Below are positions 24,331 to 33,850 of a stretch of 64,000 bases of DNA, piece after piece (within the stretch, counting starts at the first letter, position 1; each line of letters starts with the position of its first letter). The position numbers and the translations under genes are program-made. The notes beneath the pieces are model-generated. The model was not told the origin of the DNA and did not search any database. It worked only from the letters and a program-made list of their open reading frames with translations. The DNA lies in NCBI GenBank assembly GCA_011390465.1, contig JAABSH010000005.1, positions 1-64,000 of the forward strand, in the 5' to 3' direction. This DNA comes from Desulfobacteraceae bacterium. GTDB taxonomy: Bacteria > Desulfobacterota > Desulfobacteria > Desulfobacterales > Desulfosalsimonadaceae.

Positions 24331-26022
24331 ATGAGCAAGTTAAGCGGTGCCCAAATTCTCTTGAGAATGTTGAAAGAAGAAGGCGTTGACACAATCTTCG
24401 GATATCCCGGCGGTGTGGTTCTGGACATCTATGATGAACTGGCAAGAACCGACTTAAGACACATCCTGGTCCGCCACGAACAGGGCGCGGTGCACGCGGC
24501 GGACGCCTATGCCCGGACCACCGGCAATGTCGGGGTCTGCCTGGTAACCTCCGGCCCCGGCGCCACCAATACGGTCACCGGCATTGCCACGGCCTATATG
24601 GATTCCATTCCCATCGTGGTATTCACCGGCCAGGTGCCCACCAAGCTCATCGGCAATGACGCGTTTCAGGAAGTCGACATCGTCGGCATCACCCGGCCGT
24701 GCACCAAACACAACTATCTGGTAAAAGATGTCAGGGATCTGGCCAAAACCATCAAAGAAGCCTTTCACATCGCCCGGTCCGGCCGGCCGGGGCCGGTGCT
24801 CGTGGATCTGCCCAAGGATGTATCCATCGGCAAAACCACCTTTAAACTGCCGGATGATGTACAGCTGCGCTCCTACAACCCAACCTATGTGCCCAACCGG
24901 AAACAGCTGAAAAAAGCCATGGACCTGATTCAAAAGGCGGAAAAGCCCCTGATTTTCAGCGGGGGCGGCGTTATTCTGTCCCGGGCCCACAAAGAGCTGA
25001 CCGAGCTGGCCTGCGCCAACCAGATACCGGTCACCAGCACCCTCATGGGGCTCGGGGGATTTCCCGGAAACGAATCCCTGTGGATGGGCATGCCCGGCAT
25101 GCACGGCACCTACCGGGCCAATATGGCCATATCCGAGTGCGATCTGATGATCGCCGTGGGCGTGCGCTTTGACGACCGGGTCACCGGCAAAACCGATGAA
25201 TTTGCCCCCAAGGCAAAAATCGTGCAGATCGACATTGATCCCACATCGATTCAGAAAAACGTCCAGGTCCATGTGCCCGTGGTGGGGGACTGCAAAATCA
25301 GCCTGGAACTGCTGAATCAGATGATCAGCCAGAATAATGACATGAAAAACTTTGCCACGGCACACGATGAATGGCTGGACCGGATTGAAAACTGGAAACT
25401 GACCACACCGCTGGCGTATGAGCAGAAAGATGTGATTAAACCGCAGTTTGTCATTGAAAAACTCTTTGAACTCACCAAAGGCGAGGCCATTATCACCACG
25501 GAAGTCGGCCAGAACCAGATGTGGGCAGCCCAGTATTATCATTTTAATGAACCGGGACGGTTTATCAGCTCCGGCGGGCTCGGCACCATGGGCTTCGGCC
25601 TGCCCGCGGCTGTGGGCGCCCAGGTGGCGGCACCGGATAAACTGGTGGTGGATATTGCCGGCGACGGCAGCATCCAGATGAACATTCAGGAAATGGCCAC
25701 CGCGGTCCAGTACAACCTTCCGGTAAAAATCGTTATCCTGAACAACGGCTTTTTGGGCATGGTGCGCCAGTGGCAGCAGCTTTTTTACGACAAATGTTAT
25801 TCATCCACAAAATTTCAGCACACACCGGATTTTGTGAAACTGGCCGAAGCCTATGGCGCGGTTGGCCTGCGGGCCACAAAACCCGGAGAAGTGGAAAAGG
25901 TTCTCAAAGAAGGCCTTGCCTGCAACAAGGCTGTTATCATGGATTTTGTGGTGGAACCGGAAGAATGCGTCTACCCCATGGTACCGGCCGGTGCCCCGAT
26001 TTCAAACATGCTGCTGGTTTAA
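24331..26022 (+). CDS. ilvB: Acetolactate synthase large subunit
   Basis: A 563-residue thiamine diphosphate enzyme. The N-terminal ThDP-binding domain begins with [14 protein letters not shown], the catalytic Glu lies in [12 protein letters not shown], and the C-terminal domain has the ThDP/Mg motif [19 protein letters not shown] with the N before [12 protein letters not shown]. It condenses pyruvate with pyruvate or 2-oxobutyrate. The ATG at 24331 with AAGG 10 bases upstream is preferred over an in-frame TTG at 24325. ilvN starts 18 bp after the stop, fitting a two-subunit enzyme. Confidence 0.96.
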   Translation: MSKLSGAQILLRMLKEEGVDTIFGYPGGVVLDIYDELARTDLRHILVRHEQGAVHAADAYARTTGNVGVCLVTSGPGATNTVTGIATAYMDSIPIVVFTGQVPTKLIGNDAFQEVDIVGITRPCTKHNYLVKDVRDLAKTIKEAFHIARSGRPGPVLVDLPKDVSIGKTTFKLPDDVQLRSYNPTYVPNRKQLKKAMDLIQKAEKPLIFSGGGVILSRAHKELTELACANQIPVTSTLMGLGGFPGNESLWMGMPGMHGTYRANMAISECDLMIAVGVRFDDRVTGKTDEFAPKAKIVQIDIDPTSIQKNVQVHVPVVGDCKISLELLNQMISQNNDMKNFATAHDEWLDRIENWKLTTPLAYEQKDVIKPQFVIEKLFELTKGEAIITTEVGQNQMWAAQYYHFNEPGRFISSGGLGTMGFGLPAAVGAQVAAPDKLVVDIAGDGSIQMNIQEMATAVQYNLPVKIVILNNGFLGMVRQWQQLFYDKCYSSTKFQHTPDFVKLAEAYGAVGLRATKPGEVEKVLKEGLACNKAVIMDFVVEPEECVYPMVPAGAPISNMLLV

Positions 26023-26040
26023 ACAAAAAGAGGTGTTCAG

Positions 26041-26532
26041 ATGACCAAAAAACATATATTGTCCATTCTTGTTGATAATGAACCGGGTGTGCTCTCCCGC
26101 ATCGCAGGGCTGTTTTCCGGCCGGGGATATAATATTGAAAGTCTGTGCGTGGCCGAAACCGTGGAGCTTAATGTGTCCCGCATCACCATGGTGACCAAGG
26201 GCGACTCCATGATTCTCGAGCAGATTAAAAAACAGTTAAACAAACTCATCAATGTCATCAAGGTGGCGGATCTCACGGACCAGGAATTTGTTGAGCGGGA
26301 GCTCGTGCTTTTAAAAGTAAACGCGAAAACGGAAAACCGGGCGGAAATCCTGCGGGTAACGGATATCTTCAGGGGCCAGGTGGTGGATGTGGGGCTGGAG
26401 CATTTTACCATCAGCATCACCGGCGATGCAGACAAGGTAAATGCCATTCTCAGCCTTTTAAAACCCTTTGGCATCCGTGAAATCGCCCGCACCGGCAGCA
26501 TCGCGATGTTTCGGGAAAATCACGCAAAATAA
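26041..26532 (+). CDS. ilvN: Acetolactate synthase small (regulatory) subunit
   Basis: A 163-residue protein with an N-terminal ACT domain (residues 4-80: ILSILVDNEPGVLSRIAGLF and the GYNIESLCV strand) and a C-terminal domain that completes the regulatory subunit (FRGQVVDVGLEHFTISITGD). The GVLSRIAGLF segment includes the asparagine/glycine surroundings of the valine feedback site. It activates IlvB and makes it valine sensitive. It is directly downstream of ilvB, with AGAGGTG before the ATG. Confidence 0.95.
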   Translation: MTKKHILSILVDNEPGVLSRIAGLFSGRGYNIESLCVAETVELNVSRITMVTKGDSMILEQIKKQLNKLINVIKVADLTDQEFVERELVLLKVNAKTENRAEILRVTDIFRGQVVDVGLEHFTISITGDADKVNAILSLLKPFGIREIARTGSIAMFRENHAK

Positions 26533-26621
26533 TAAAAAACCAAACCCGGATAAACCGGAAAAATTAAAGAAAAAACCCAATTCAAATTTCATAAAAATAA
26601 TAACCAATCAAGGAGGAAATC

Positions 26622-27674
26622 ATGGCAAAAATTGACTTTGGCGGTGTTGTTGAAGAGGTAATTACTTCGGAAGAATTTTCCATTGAAAAAGCACGGGAAA
26701 TTCTCAAAGACGAAACCATCGCTATTTTAGGTTACGGGGTCCAGGGACCGGCCCAGGCGCTCAACATGCGGGATAACGGCATTGATGTCATTATCGGACA
26801 GATAGAAGGGGATGAATACTGGCAAAAAGCCATCAAAGACGGTTTTGTTCCGGGCAAGACCTTGTTCCCCCTCAAAGAAGCCGCACAAAAAGGCACCATT
26901 ATTATGGAGCTTTTATCAGACGCCGGCCAGACCGCCACCTGGCCAGTGGTAAAAGAATGTCTGAACGAAGGCGACGCGCTCTACTTTTCCCACGGGTTTT
27001 CCATTGTGTACAAAGAACAGACCGGCATCATCCCGCCGAAAAACGTGGATGTGATTCTGGTGGCGCCCAAAGGCTCCGGCACCAGCGTGCGGGCCAATTT
27101 TCTGGCCGGGGACGGCATCAACTCCAGCTACGCAGTGGAGCAGGACTATACCGGCCGGGCCATGGACCGGACCCTTGCCATCGGCATTGCCGTGGGCTCC
27201 GGGTATCTGTTTCCCACCACCTTTCAAAAAGAAGTGTTCAGCGACCTCACCGGCGAGCGGGGCGTTCTGATGGGATGTCTTTCCGGCGTCATGGAAGCTC
27301 AGTACAATGTGCTGCGCAAAAACGGTCATTCCCCCAGTGAGGCATTTAATGAAACCGTGGAAGAACTGACCCAGAGCCTGATTCGTCTGGTGGACCAGAA
27401 CGGCATGGACTGGATGTTTTCCAACTGCAGCGCAACAGCCCAGCGCGGCGCCCTGGACTGGGCCCCGAAATTTCGGGACGCGGTGGCGCCGGTGTTTGAA
27501 AATCTTTATGAAAGCGTGGCCAACGGTACGGAAACAGCGCGGGTACTGGATGTGAACAGCAAGGCGGATTACAAGGAAAAACTCCAGGCAGAACTGGATC
27601 AGATTAAAAATTCTGAAATGTGGAAAGCCGGCGCGGCAGTGCGCTCCCTGCGGCCCACCCAGCGGAACAAATAA
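26622..27674 (+). CDS. ilvC: Ketol-acid reductoisomerase with atypical cofactor loop
   Basis: A 350-residue enzyme that isomerises and reduces acetolactate and acetohydroxybutyrate. The Rossmann motif GYGVQGPAQALN (near 36-47) is normal. The following cofactor-specificity loop reads IIGQIEGDEYWQKA, without the usual Arg and Ser residues that hold the NADPH phosphate (typical GLRxxSxSxxKA) and with acidic residues instead. The Mg-binding part (EVFSDLTGERG, MEAQYNVL) is intact. An NADH preference is therefore suggested but not shown. AGGAGG lies before the ATG. It ends the ilvDBNC run. Confidence 0.94.
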   Translation: MAKIDFGGVVEEVITSEEFSIEKAREILKDETIAILGYGVQGPAQALNMRDNGIDVIIGQIEGDEYWQKAIKDGFVPGKTLFPLKEAAQKGTIIMELLSDAGQTATWPVVKECLNEGDALYFSHGFSIVYKEQTGIIPPKNVDVILVAPKGSGTSVRANFLAGDGINSSYAVEQDYTGRAMDRTLAIGIAVGSGYLFPTTFQKEVFSDLTGERGVLMGCLSGVMEAQYNVLRKNGHSPSEAFNETVEELTQSLIRLVDQNGMDWMFSNCSATAQRGALDWAPKFRDAVAPVFENLYESVANGTETARVLDVNSKADYKEKLQAELDQIKNSEMWKAGAAVRSLRPTQRNK

Positions 27675-27968
27675 GCGGCCGGTTTCCGGTTTCGGGTGTC
27701 AGGTGTCTGGTTTCAGGTTTCAGTGCAATTTTTCCTGAAAATTCAGGGACCGAAAAAATATTAAAATACCATTATTTATCAATAGGCTGAAGACTGAAGG
27801 CTAAAGGGAAGGCATAAAAAATGATCAAATCCTTCGGTCTTTCAGCCTGAATTTCTTCAGCCTTCAAACTATGATCAGAGAGTAAAAAACATTACATTAA
27901 AAAATTCAGTCTTTCTTATAATCACAAAACTACCCGCAAGACCCCCTCTCGCGGGCCTGAGAACTCAA
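27675..27968. repeat. Intergenic region with two tandem-repeat tracts
   Basis: 27694-27722 holds degenerate GGTTTCAGGTGTC-type units. 27784-27808 (GGCTGAAGACTGAAGGCTAA) and 27833-27868 (TCTTTCAGCCTGAATTTC, CTTCAGCCTTCA) are CTGAAG-type tracts in opposite orientation, so they can fold back. No gene seen. A promoter for cimA may lie in 27880-27930, AT-rich. Confidence 0.6.
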
Positions 27969-29594
27969 ATGGAACCCATCTTACTGTATGACACAACCCT
28001 GCGGGACGGCACCCAGGGCGAAAAGATCACGTTTTCAGTGGAAGACAAAATCAAAATCGCCAAGAAACTGGACGAGCTGGGCATTCATTACATCGAAGGC
28101 GGCTGGCCCGGGTCCAATGTCAAAGACAAGGAATTCTTTGAAACCGCCAGAAAGGCGGATTTTCAAACCGCCAGACTCACCGCGTTCGGCGCCACCCACA
28201 GGTACGGGATTGCGGCAAAAGATGATAAAAACTTAAATGCCATCCTGGCCTGCGGCGCACCCGTTGCCACCATTTTCGGCAAAACCTGGGATCTGCATGT
28301 GGAAAAAATTCTGCGGGTAACCCTGCAGGACAATCTCGATATGATCGAAGAATCCCTGGCGTATCTGAAAAACAGCCATCTAGAAGAGGTCCACTATGAT
28401 GCGGAACATTTTTTTGACGGGTTCAAGGAAAACCGGGACTATGCCCTGAAAACCATTGCCGCAGCCGTTGCCGGCGGGGCTGATGCCATTGGGCTGTGCG
28501 ATACCAACGGCGGCTCCCTGCCCCATGAAATCGAAACCATGGTGGCGGAAATCATTGCATTCGTCAAAACCCTCCCGCGTCCGGCCGGCTGCCAGGGACC
28601 GGTGCGGATCGGCATCCACACCCACAATGACTGCGGTCTGGGTGTGGCCAATGCCATCAGCGCGGTGCGATCCGGCGCGGTGATTGTTCAGGGAACCATC
28701 AACGGCTATGGAGAACGGTGCGGCAATGCGGATTTGACATCCATTATTCCGATTTTAAAAATCAAAATGGGGCTTCCCTGCATTTCTGATGAAAACCTGA
28801 CCAAACTCCGGATGATGTCGCTGTTTGTGAGTGAAACCGCCAACATGACACCGCTCAATTCGCGGCCCTTTGTGGGCAAAAGCGCGTTTGCCCACAAAGG
28901 CGGCATTCACGTCAATGCCATTATGAAAGAATCCCGGTCCTATGAGCACATGGACCCGGTCCTGGTGGGCAACCGCCAGCGGGTGGTGGTTTCGGACATG
29001 TCCGGCAAAAGCAATATTGAATACAAAGCCCGGGAGCTGGGCATTGCCTTTGACAACGGCGCCATTGACAAGGAAAAAATCCTTGCTGAAATCAAGCGAC
29101 TGGAAAAAGAAGGGTACCAATTTGACGTGGCGGACGGATCTTTCCAGATCATGGTGGAAAAAATGGCGGACCAGTTCTCCCCCATGTTTGATCTGGATTC
29201 TTTCCGGGTCACCATTGAGAAAAACAAGAACCAGCCCTGCTACTCCCACGCCATTATCAAGATTTCCGTGGACGGTGAGACCCAGGATATTACGGTTGCG
29301 GAAGGCTTCGGGCCGGTGAGCGCCCTTGACAACGCCCTCAGAAAAGCGCTCAACAAAGTCTATCCCGGCATCCTGGATCCGGTGCATCTGGTGGATTTCA
29401 AAGTCCGGGTCCTGGAAGGCCGCGACGGCACCGCTGCCCGGGTCCGGGTGCTCATTGAATCCCGGGACGAAACCAGCCTCTGGAGCACCATCGGCGTGTC
29501 AGAAGATATTATCGAGGCCTCCTGGCAGGCCCTGGCAGACAGTTTTCAGCACAAACTGGGCCGGCTGGAAAAAGATCATTCCATCAAAAAATAA
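27969..29594 (+). CDS. cimA: (R)-citramalate synthase
   Basis: A 541-residue enzyme of the LeuA/HMG-CoA lyase-like family. The N-terminal TIM barrel starts LLYDTTLRDGTQGE (metal and substrate contacts R-D), with HTHNDCGLGVANA near 218-230 and NGYGERCGNADL near 244. The C-terminal LeuA_dimer regulatory domain follows at about 385-530. GTQGE and GGWPGSN at the barrel start fit citramalate synthase rather than isopropylmalate synthase. It makes citramalate from pyruvate and acetyl-CoA, the threonine-independent isoleucine route. leuA follows after 30 bp. Confidence 0.92.
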   Translation: MEPILLYDTTLRDGTQGEKITFSVEDKIKIAKKLDELGIHYIEGGWPGSNVKDKEFFETARKADFQTARLTAFGATHRYGIAAKDDKNLNAILACGAPVATIFGKTWDLHVEKILRVTLQDNLDMIEESLAYLKNSHLEEVHYDAEHFFDGFKENRDYALKTIAAAVAGGADAIGLCDTNGGSLPHEIETMVAEIIAFVKTLPRPAGCQGPVRIGIHTHNDCGLGVANAISAVRSGAVIVQGTINGYGERCGNADLTSIIPILKIKMGLPCISDENLTKLRMMSLFVSETANMTPLNSRPFVGKSAFAHKGGIHVNAIMKESRSYEHMDPVLVGNRQRVVVSDMSGKSNIEYKARELGIAFDNGAIDKEKILAEIKRLEKEGYQFDVADGSFQIMVEKMADQFSPMFDLDSFRVTIEKNKNQPCYSHAIIKISVDGETQDITVAEGFGPVSALDNALRKALNKVYPGILDPVHLVDFKVRVLEGRDGTAARVRVLIESRDETSLWSTIGVSEDIIEASWQALADSFQHKLGRLEKDHSIKK

Positions 29595-29624
29595 TTTTGA
29601 GCTATCTATCAGGACACTACACCC

Positions 29625-31163
29625 ATGATTGAAAAAGTTTTTATTTTCGATACCACGTTGAGAGACGGGGAGCAATCCCCCGGCGCCAGCATGAACACCG
29701 CGGAAAAAGTGAGACTGGCCACCCAGCTTGAAAAACTGGGCGTGGATGTGATTGAGGCGGGTTTTCCCGCGGCATCAGAAGGGGATTTTGAAGCGGTCTC
29801 TCAGGTGGCCCGCAAGATCACCCACTCCGAGGTGGCGGCCCTTTGCCGGGCCACGGTAAGCGACATTGACCGGGCCTGGAAAGCGGTTTGCCACGCGGCC
29901 CGGCCCCGGATTCACACATTTCTGGCCACATCAGACATCCATATCAAGTACAAGCTGAACATGAACCGGGAGGAAGTGCTCAAGGCGGCGGCGGATGCGG
30001 TAAAATTTGCATGCACCTTTACGGACAATGTGGAATTTTCCGCTGAAGACGGCTCCCGCACGGACCCGGATTTTCTCTGCCAGGTATTTGAAGCAGTCAT
30101 TGATGCCGGTGCCAGAACCGTGAATCTGCCGGACACGGTGGGCTATGCCATTCCCGAAGAATTCGGCAACCTGGTAAAATACGTTATTGATCACACCCCC
30201 AACATTAAAAAAGCGGTTTTAAGCGTCCACTGCCATAACGATTTAGGACTTGCCACGGCCAACACCCTGGCCGCCATCAAGGCCGGGGCCCGGCAGGCGG
30301 AAGTGACCATCAACGGCATTGGCGAGCGGGCCGGCAACACTTCCCTTGAGGAAGTGGTCATGGCCATCAACACCCGGCCCACCTATGCGGACGTCACCAC
30401 CGGCATTCAGACCAAGCATATCTACCAGATCAGCCGCCTGGTAAGCATGATCACCGGCATGATGGTGCAGCCCAACAAGGCCATTGTCGGGGCCAATGCC
30501 TTTGCCCACGAAGCCGGTATTCATCAGGACGGGGTGCTGAAAAACCCCATGACCTATGAGATCATGAAGCCCGAAGACATCGGCCTCAACACCAACCGGA
30601 TGGTCATGGGAAAACATTCGGGTAAACACGCACTTCTCAAACATATCAAAACCATGGGCTATGATCTGTCTGATGAAGAGCTGAAAATGGTTTTTAAAAA
30701 ATTCAAGGATCTTGCGGACAAGAAAAAAGTGGTCCTGGATGAAGACCTGGAAGCTCTGGTCAATCAGGAGGTGCTGAGGACATCGGACATTTATTCCATT
30801 ACCTATCTCCAGGTCACCAGCGGCACCACGGTGCTGCCCATGGCCACCGTGAAAATGGTGATCAACGGCAAGGAAGAGGTGGGCACGGGCTCCGGAAACG
30901 GCCCCATTGACGCGGCGTTTAATGCCGTGGCAAAACTCACCGGCACCCAGTCCCAGCTGCTGCGGTTTACCATAAGCGCGCTTACCGGCGGCACAGACGC
31001 CCAGGGGGAGGTAACGGTACGGCTTAAAGAAGACGACTCTATTGCATTGGGCCGTGGGTCGGATCCGGATATCATCACCGCCAGCGCCTATGCTTATGTC
31101 AACGGCCTGAACCGGCTGGAGTATCTGAAGATGAATCCCTCTTCAACCGCCGGCAGGCTCTGA
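29625..31163 (+). CDS. leuA: 2-isopropylmalate synthase
   Basis: A 512-residue protein: TIM barrel with [17 protein letters not shown] at the N-terminus, the catalytic His region [18 protein letters not shown] and the [16 protein letters not shown] strand, then a linker domain ([12 protein letters not shown]) and a C-terminal leucine-sensing LeuA_dimer domain (390-510). It catalyses the first committed step of leucine synthesis. Only leuA is present; leuC, leuD and leuB are not in the window. It ends at a strong terminator at 31203. Confidence 0.95.
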   Translation: MIEKVFIFDTTLRDGEQSPGASMNTAEKVRLATQLEKLGVDVIEAGFPAASEGDFEAVSQVARKITHSEVAALCRATVSDIDRAWKAVCHAARPRIHTFLATSDIHIKYKLNMNREEVLKAAADAVKFACTFTDNVEFSAEDGSRTDPDFLCQVFEAVIDAGARTVNLPDTVGYAIPEEFGNLVKYVIDHTPNIKKAVLSVHCHNDLGLATANTLAAIKAGARQAEVTINGIGERAGNTSLEEVVMAINTRPTYADVTTGIQTKHIYQISRLVSMITGMMVQPNKAIVGANAFAHEAGIHQDGVLKNPMTYEIMKPEDIGLNTNRMVMGKHSGKHALLKHIKTMGYDLSDEELKMVFKKFKDLADKKKVVLDEDLEALVNQEVLRTSDIYSITYLQVTSGTTVLPMATVKMVINGKEEVGTGSGNGPIDAAFNAVAKLTGTQSQLLRFTISALTGGTDAQGEVTVRLKEDDSIALGRGSDPDIITASAYAYVNGLNRLEYLKMNPSSTAGRL

Positions 31164-31202
31164 TTTTACAGAACTCACACCTATGCTATGGAATCCATAA
31201 AA

Positions 31203-31232
31203 AAAAGGGGGCTTTTTCAAGCCCCCTTTTTT
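31203..31232. terminator. Bidirectional intrinsic terminator after leuA
   Basis: A perfect 12-bp stem, AAAAGGGGGCTT (31203-31214) with AAGCCCCCTTTT (31219-31230), flanked by A and T runs on each side. It serves leuA on the plus strand and the OmpA fusion gene converging from the other strand. Confidence 0.9.
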
Positions 31233-31253
31233 GGTTTTACCTTACCGGTTTAT

Positions 31254-32645
31254 TTATTTGATCTTAAAATGCGCCCGCCGGTTATTGGCCCACGCTTTTT
31301 TGGTAGCTGCTGATTCAACAGCGCCAAGAATTTCTGTTTCAATCCGGGAAGCATCAACCCCGGAATTAACCATAAAATTCACTACGCTTTTGGCCCGTTT
31401 TTCCGCCAGCATCATATTGTATTTTTTGGAACCCCGGGAATCACAGGTGACTTCCACAACAACAGTTGCCATGGGATTTGATTTCATCCATTTGGATTTG
31501 GCCGCCAGGGTACGCTTTGCTTCCGCACTCAGGGCCGCGGAATTTACACCAAAAAACACATCCTCGTCACCGAAATTATCCCGGGTCAATACCGTATCAA
31601 CAGTTTCTGCAATGGCTTTGGCTTCTGCCGCTGCTTCGGCTTTTACCGCAGCAGCCTTTTCTTTGGCTGCTTTTTCAGCGGCTTTGGCTTTTTCAGCGGC
31701 TTGCTTTTTGGCTGCCCTGGCCTTTTCAGCTGCTTCTTCTTTGGCCGCCACAGCAGCTTCTTCTACTGCTTCGGCCTTTTCCGCGGCCGCTTGTTTCATT
31801 TCCCCTGCCGCTTCAACGGTCTCAGATTTAACTTCTTCAGCTTTTTCCTGGGCCGCATCAACTTTTTCCGCAGCCGCTACTTTCATTTCTGCGGCTTCTT
31901 CGGTTGCTTCTTCTTTGGCAGCCTTTGCCGCTGCTTCGGTGGCTGCGGCAGCGGCTACAGCCGCTTTTTTCGCAGATTCTTTCGCAGCCTTTGCCTCGGC
32001 CATCATCTTTTCTTTCGCCGCTTCTGCCTTGGCAAGCCATTGTTCTTTTGCGGCCAGCGCTTCCGCGCTCACATTCCCCGCCAGCATGCCCTCTTTCAGA
32101 TCCTTATCCGCAGGGCGGGATTCATGCATCCAGATGCTCCAGACGGACTTTTTAAACTCATAATCGCCGATGGTATCGCGATGTTCTCCATTTTTAGAAA
32201 CCGATACCCCTTTTCCGGGCAGATAAATAATATCAAACTCATCTCCGTCCTTGATTTCATCAGCAAAGCAGGCCTTGAATCGGTCGACTTCTTCCTGGAT
32301 AGGGCTGGTGTCGCCTTTGGGCATGGCACTTCTGAAGCCGTTGTTGAAAGCGCGGTTGATATTCTTGCTTGAAGCAAAAAAATCATTGGTCACATGCATT
32401 CTGATGGCCATGGGTTCATCCGCGTTCATAATTTCCACGGGATCCGTCATGGCCTTTTGCACCCACATACCGGCCACATAGACTTTGTTCATAAAGGCCA
32501 CCCGGGCACCGCCGCCGTTTAACAGCAGAATCTCATCGCCGGCGGTCAATGTTTCCGGAATTTCAATGCCTTCAATGGTTCGTGCCGAAGAAACCGGCAC
32601 CATCAGCAAAACAAACAGCAGGGCGATCAATCCTTTTTTAACCAT
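31254..32645 (-). CDS. Chalcone-isomerase-like domain fused via an Ala/Lys/Glu coiled coil to an OmpA domain
   Basis: A 463-residue exported protein: signal peptide (about 1-20), a chalcone-isomerase-like domain (about 25-185, with NGGGARVAFMNKVYVAGMWV typical of bacterial CHI-like proteins), a long Ala/Glu/Lys-rich heptad helix (about 200-345) and a C-terminal OmpA-like peptidoglycan-binding domain (about 350-463, FFGVNSAALS, then the AEKRAKSVVNFM helix and the NNRRAHFKI end). OmpA domains bind diaminopimelate in peptidoglycan; bacterial CHI-like domains are of uncertain role and may bind fatty acids. Together it would be a periplasmic anchor. Start ATG with AAGGAG upstream. Confidence 0.87.
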   Translation of the reverse strand: MVKKGLIALLFVLLMVPVSSARTIEGIEIPETLTAGDEILLLNGGGARVAFMNKVYVAGMWVQKAMTDPVEIMNADEPMAIRMHVTNDFFASSKNINRAFNNGFRSAMPKGDTSPIQEEVDRFKACFADEIKDGDEFDIIYLPGKGVSVSKNGEHRDTIGDYEFKKSVWSIWMHESRPADKDLKEGMLAGNVSAEALAAKEQWLAKAEAAKEKMMAEAKAAKESAKKAAVAAAAATEAAAKAAKEEATEEAAEMKVAAAEKVDAAQEKAEEVKSETVEAAGEMKQAAAEKAEAVEEAAVAAKEEAAEKARAAKKQAAEKAKAAEKAAKEKAAAVKAEAAAEAKAIAETVDTVLTRDNFGDEDVFFGVNSAALSAEAKRTLAAKSKWMKSNPMATVVVEVTCDSRGSKKYNMMLAEKRAKSVVNFMVNSGVDASRIETEILGAVESAATKKAWANNRRAHFKIK

Positions 32646-32763
32646 TATGTACTCCTTTTCTGTTAATGATTCTGGTGTTAAATTACAAAAACAATGATTT
32701 TCATTTCAACCAGCAATACCATATTCAATAATTTTATTACAGTTTTTTTTGCAGGGCACTGCC

Positions 32764-33693
32764 TTATATAATTAATGATCCGGTCAGTTCTGAAATATGA
32801 GGGATGTGATGGTTGTCAAGAAATGCGCTCAGGCCCTCTATGATGTCAATGCAGGCCCGGGGATTCACAAAACTGGCAGTGCCCACCTGAACAGCGGCAG
32901 CGCCGGCGATAATAAACGCAAGCGCATCTTCCGCAGTCATAATCCCGCCGATGCCGATAACCGGAATTTTCACGGCGCTGGCCACCTGCCAGACCATGCG
33001 CAGGGCAACAGGTTTAATGGCCGGCCCGGACAACCCGCCGGTAATGTTTGCCAGCACGGGTTTGCGCGTTTCTATGTCAATCATCATGCCGGTAATGGTG
33101 TTGATCAGCGAAACTGAATCCGCGCCTTCCCCTTCCACGCTTTTTGCGATCTCGGCAATGTCTGTTACATTGGGCGAAAGTTTCACTATCAGGGGTTTGG
33201 TTGTTTTTTTCCGGACCTGAGCGACCACAGCCGCCGCAGCCGCCGGGTCAACGCCAAAAGCAACCCCGCCGGCGTTGACATTGGGACAGGAGATATTCAC
33301 CTCAATGGCGGCAATCCCGTCCAATACATCAATGCGGGCCGCCAGCGCCGCGTATTCTTCACTGGTCTTTCCGTAAATATTGACAATCACCGGTGTGTTA
33401 AACTGTTGTAAAAACGGCAGTTTGTTCGTTACAAAGGCCTCAATGCCGATATTTTCCAGCCCGATGGCATTCAGCATGCCGCAGGGGGTTTCGATGATTC
33501 TGGGGGGCGGATTGCCGGGGGCGGGCAAAAGCGACAGGCCCTTGACAATAATGGCCCCCAGCCGGCTGAGATCAAACAGATCGGCAAATTCCGCTCCAAA
33601 TCCAAAGGTTCCGGATGCGGTCATTACGGGATTTTTCAGTTCAATGCCGCCGATATTGACATCAAGTCTGCTTTTGGAATTATCAAGGGTCAT
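32764..33693 (-). CDS. pyrD: Dihydroorotate dehydrogenase, class 1B-like catalytic subunit
   Basis: A 309-residue flavoprotein. The FMN barrel begins [20 protein letters not shown]; the class 1 active-site Cys is in EVNISCPNV near 139; the FMN phosphate region is [12 protein letters not shown] followed by [10 protein letters not shown]. It oxidises dihydroorotate to orotate in pyrimidine synthesis. An in-frame TTG 28 codons upstream is possible, but the ATG at 33693 begins exactly where the family does. The partner pyrK, usual for class 1B, is not adjacent. Confidence 0.9.
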   Translation of the reverse strand: MTLDNSKSRLDVNIGGIELKNPVMTASGTFGFGAEFADLFDLSRLGAIIVKGLSLLPAPGNPPPRIIETPCGMLNAIGLENIGIEAFVTNKLPFLQQFNTPVIVNIYGKTSEEYAALAARIDVLDGIAAIEVNISCPNVNAGGVAFGVDPAAAAAVVAQVRKKTTKPLIVKLSPNVTDIAEIAKSVEGEGADSVSLINTITGMMIDIETRKPVLANITGGLSGPAIKPVALRMVWQVASAVKIPVIGIGGIMTAEDALAFIIAGAAAVQVGTASFVNPRACIDIIEGLSAFLDNHHIPHISELTGSLII

Positions 33694-33850
33694 GATTCTT
33701 AAATCACTGTTAAAGATGTTAACGCCAGATACCGGCAAGTCTGAGCACATCCCAGAATTTTCTTGACGAAATTGCAAGCCGCTTATAAGGGTTTCATTTC
33801 ATACCATCCGTATAAACCATTAAATACAAATCGTCAATGAATTGAAGCAA

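Noticed and set aside
31231..32163. 310-codon plus-strand frame of Ala/Ser/Phe repeats
   Set aside because: It is the antisense image of the Ala/Lys/Glu helix in the OmpA fusion gene.
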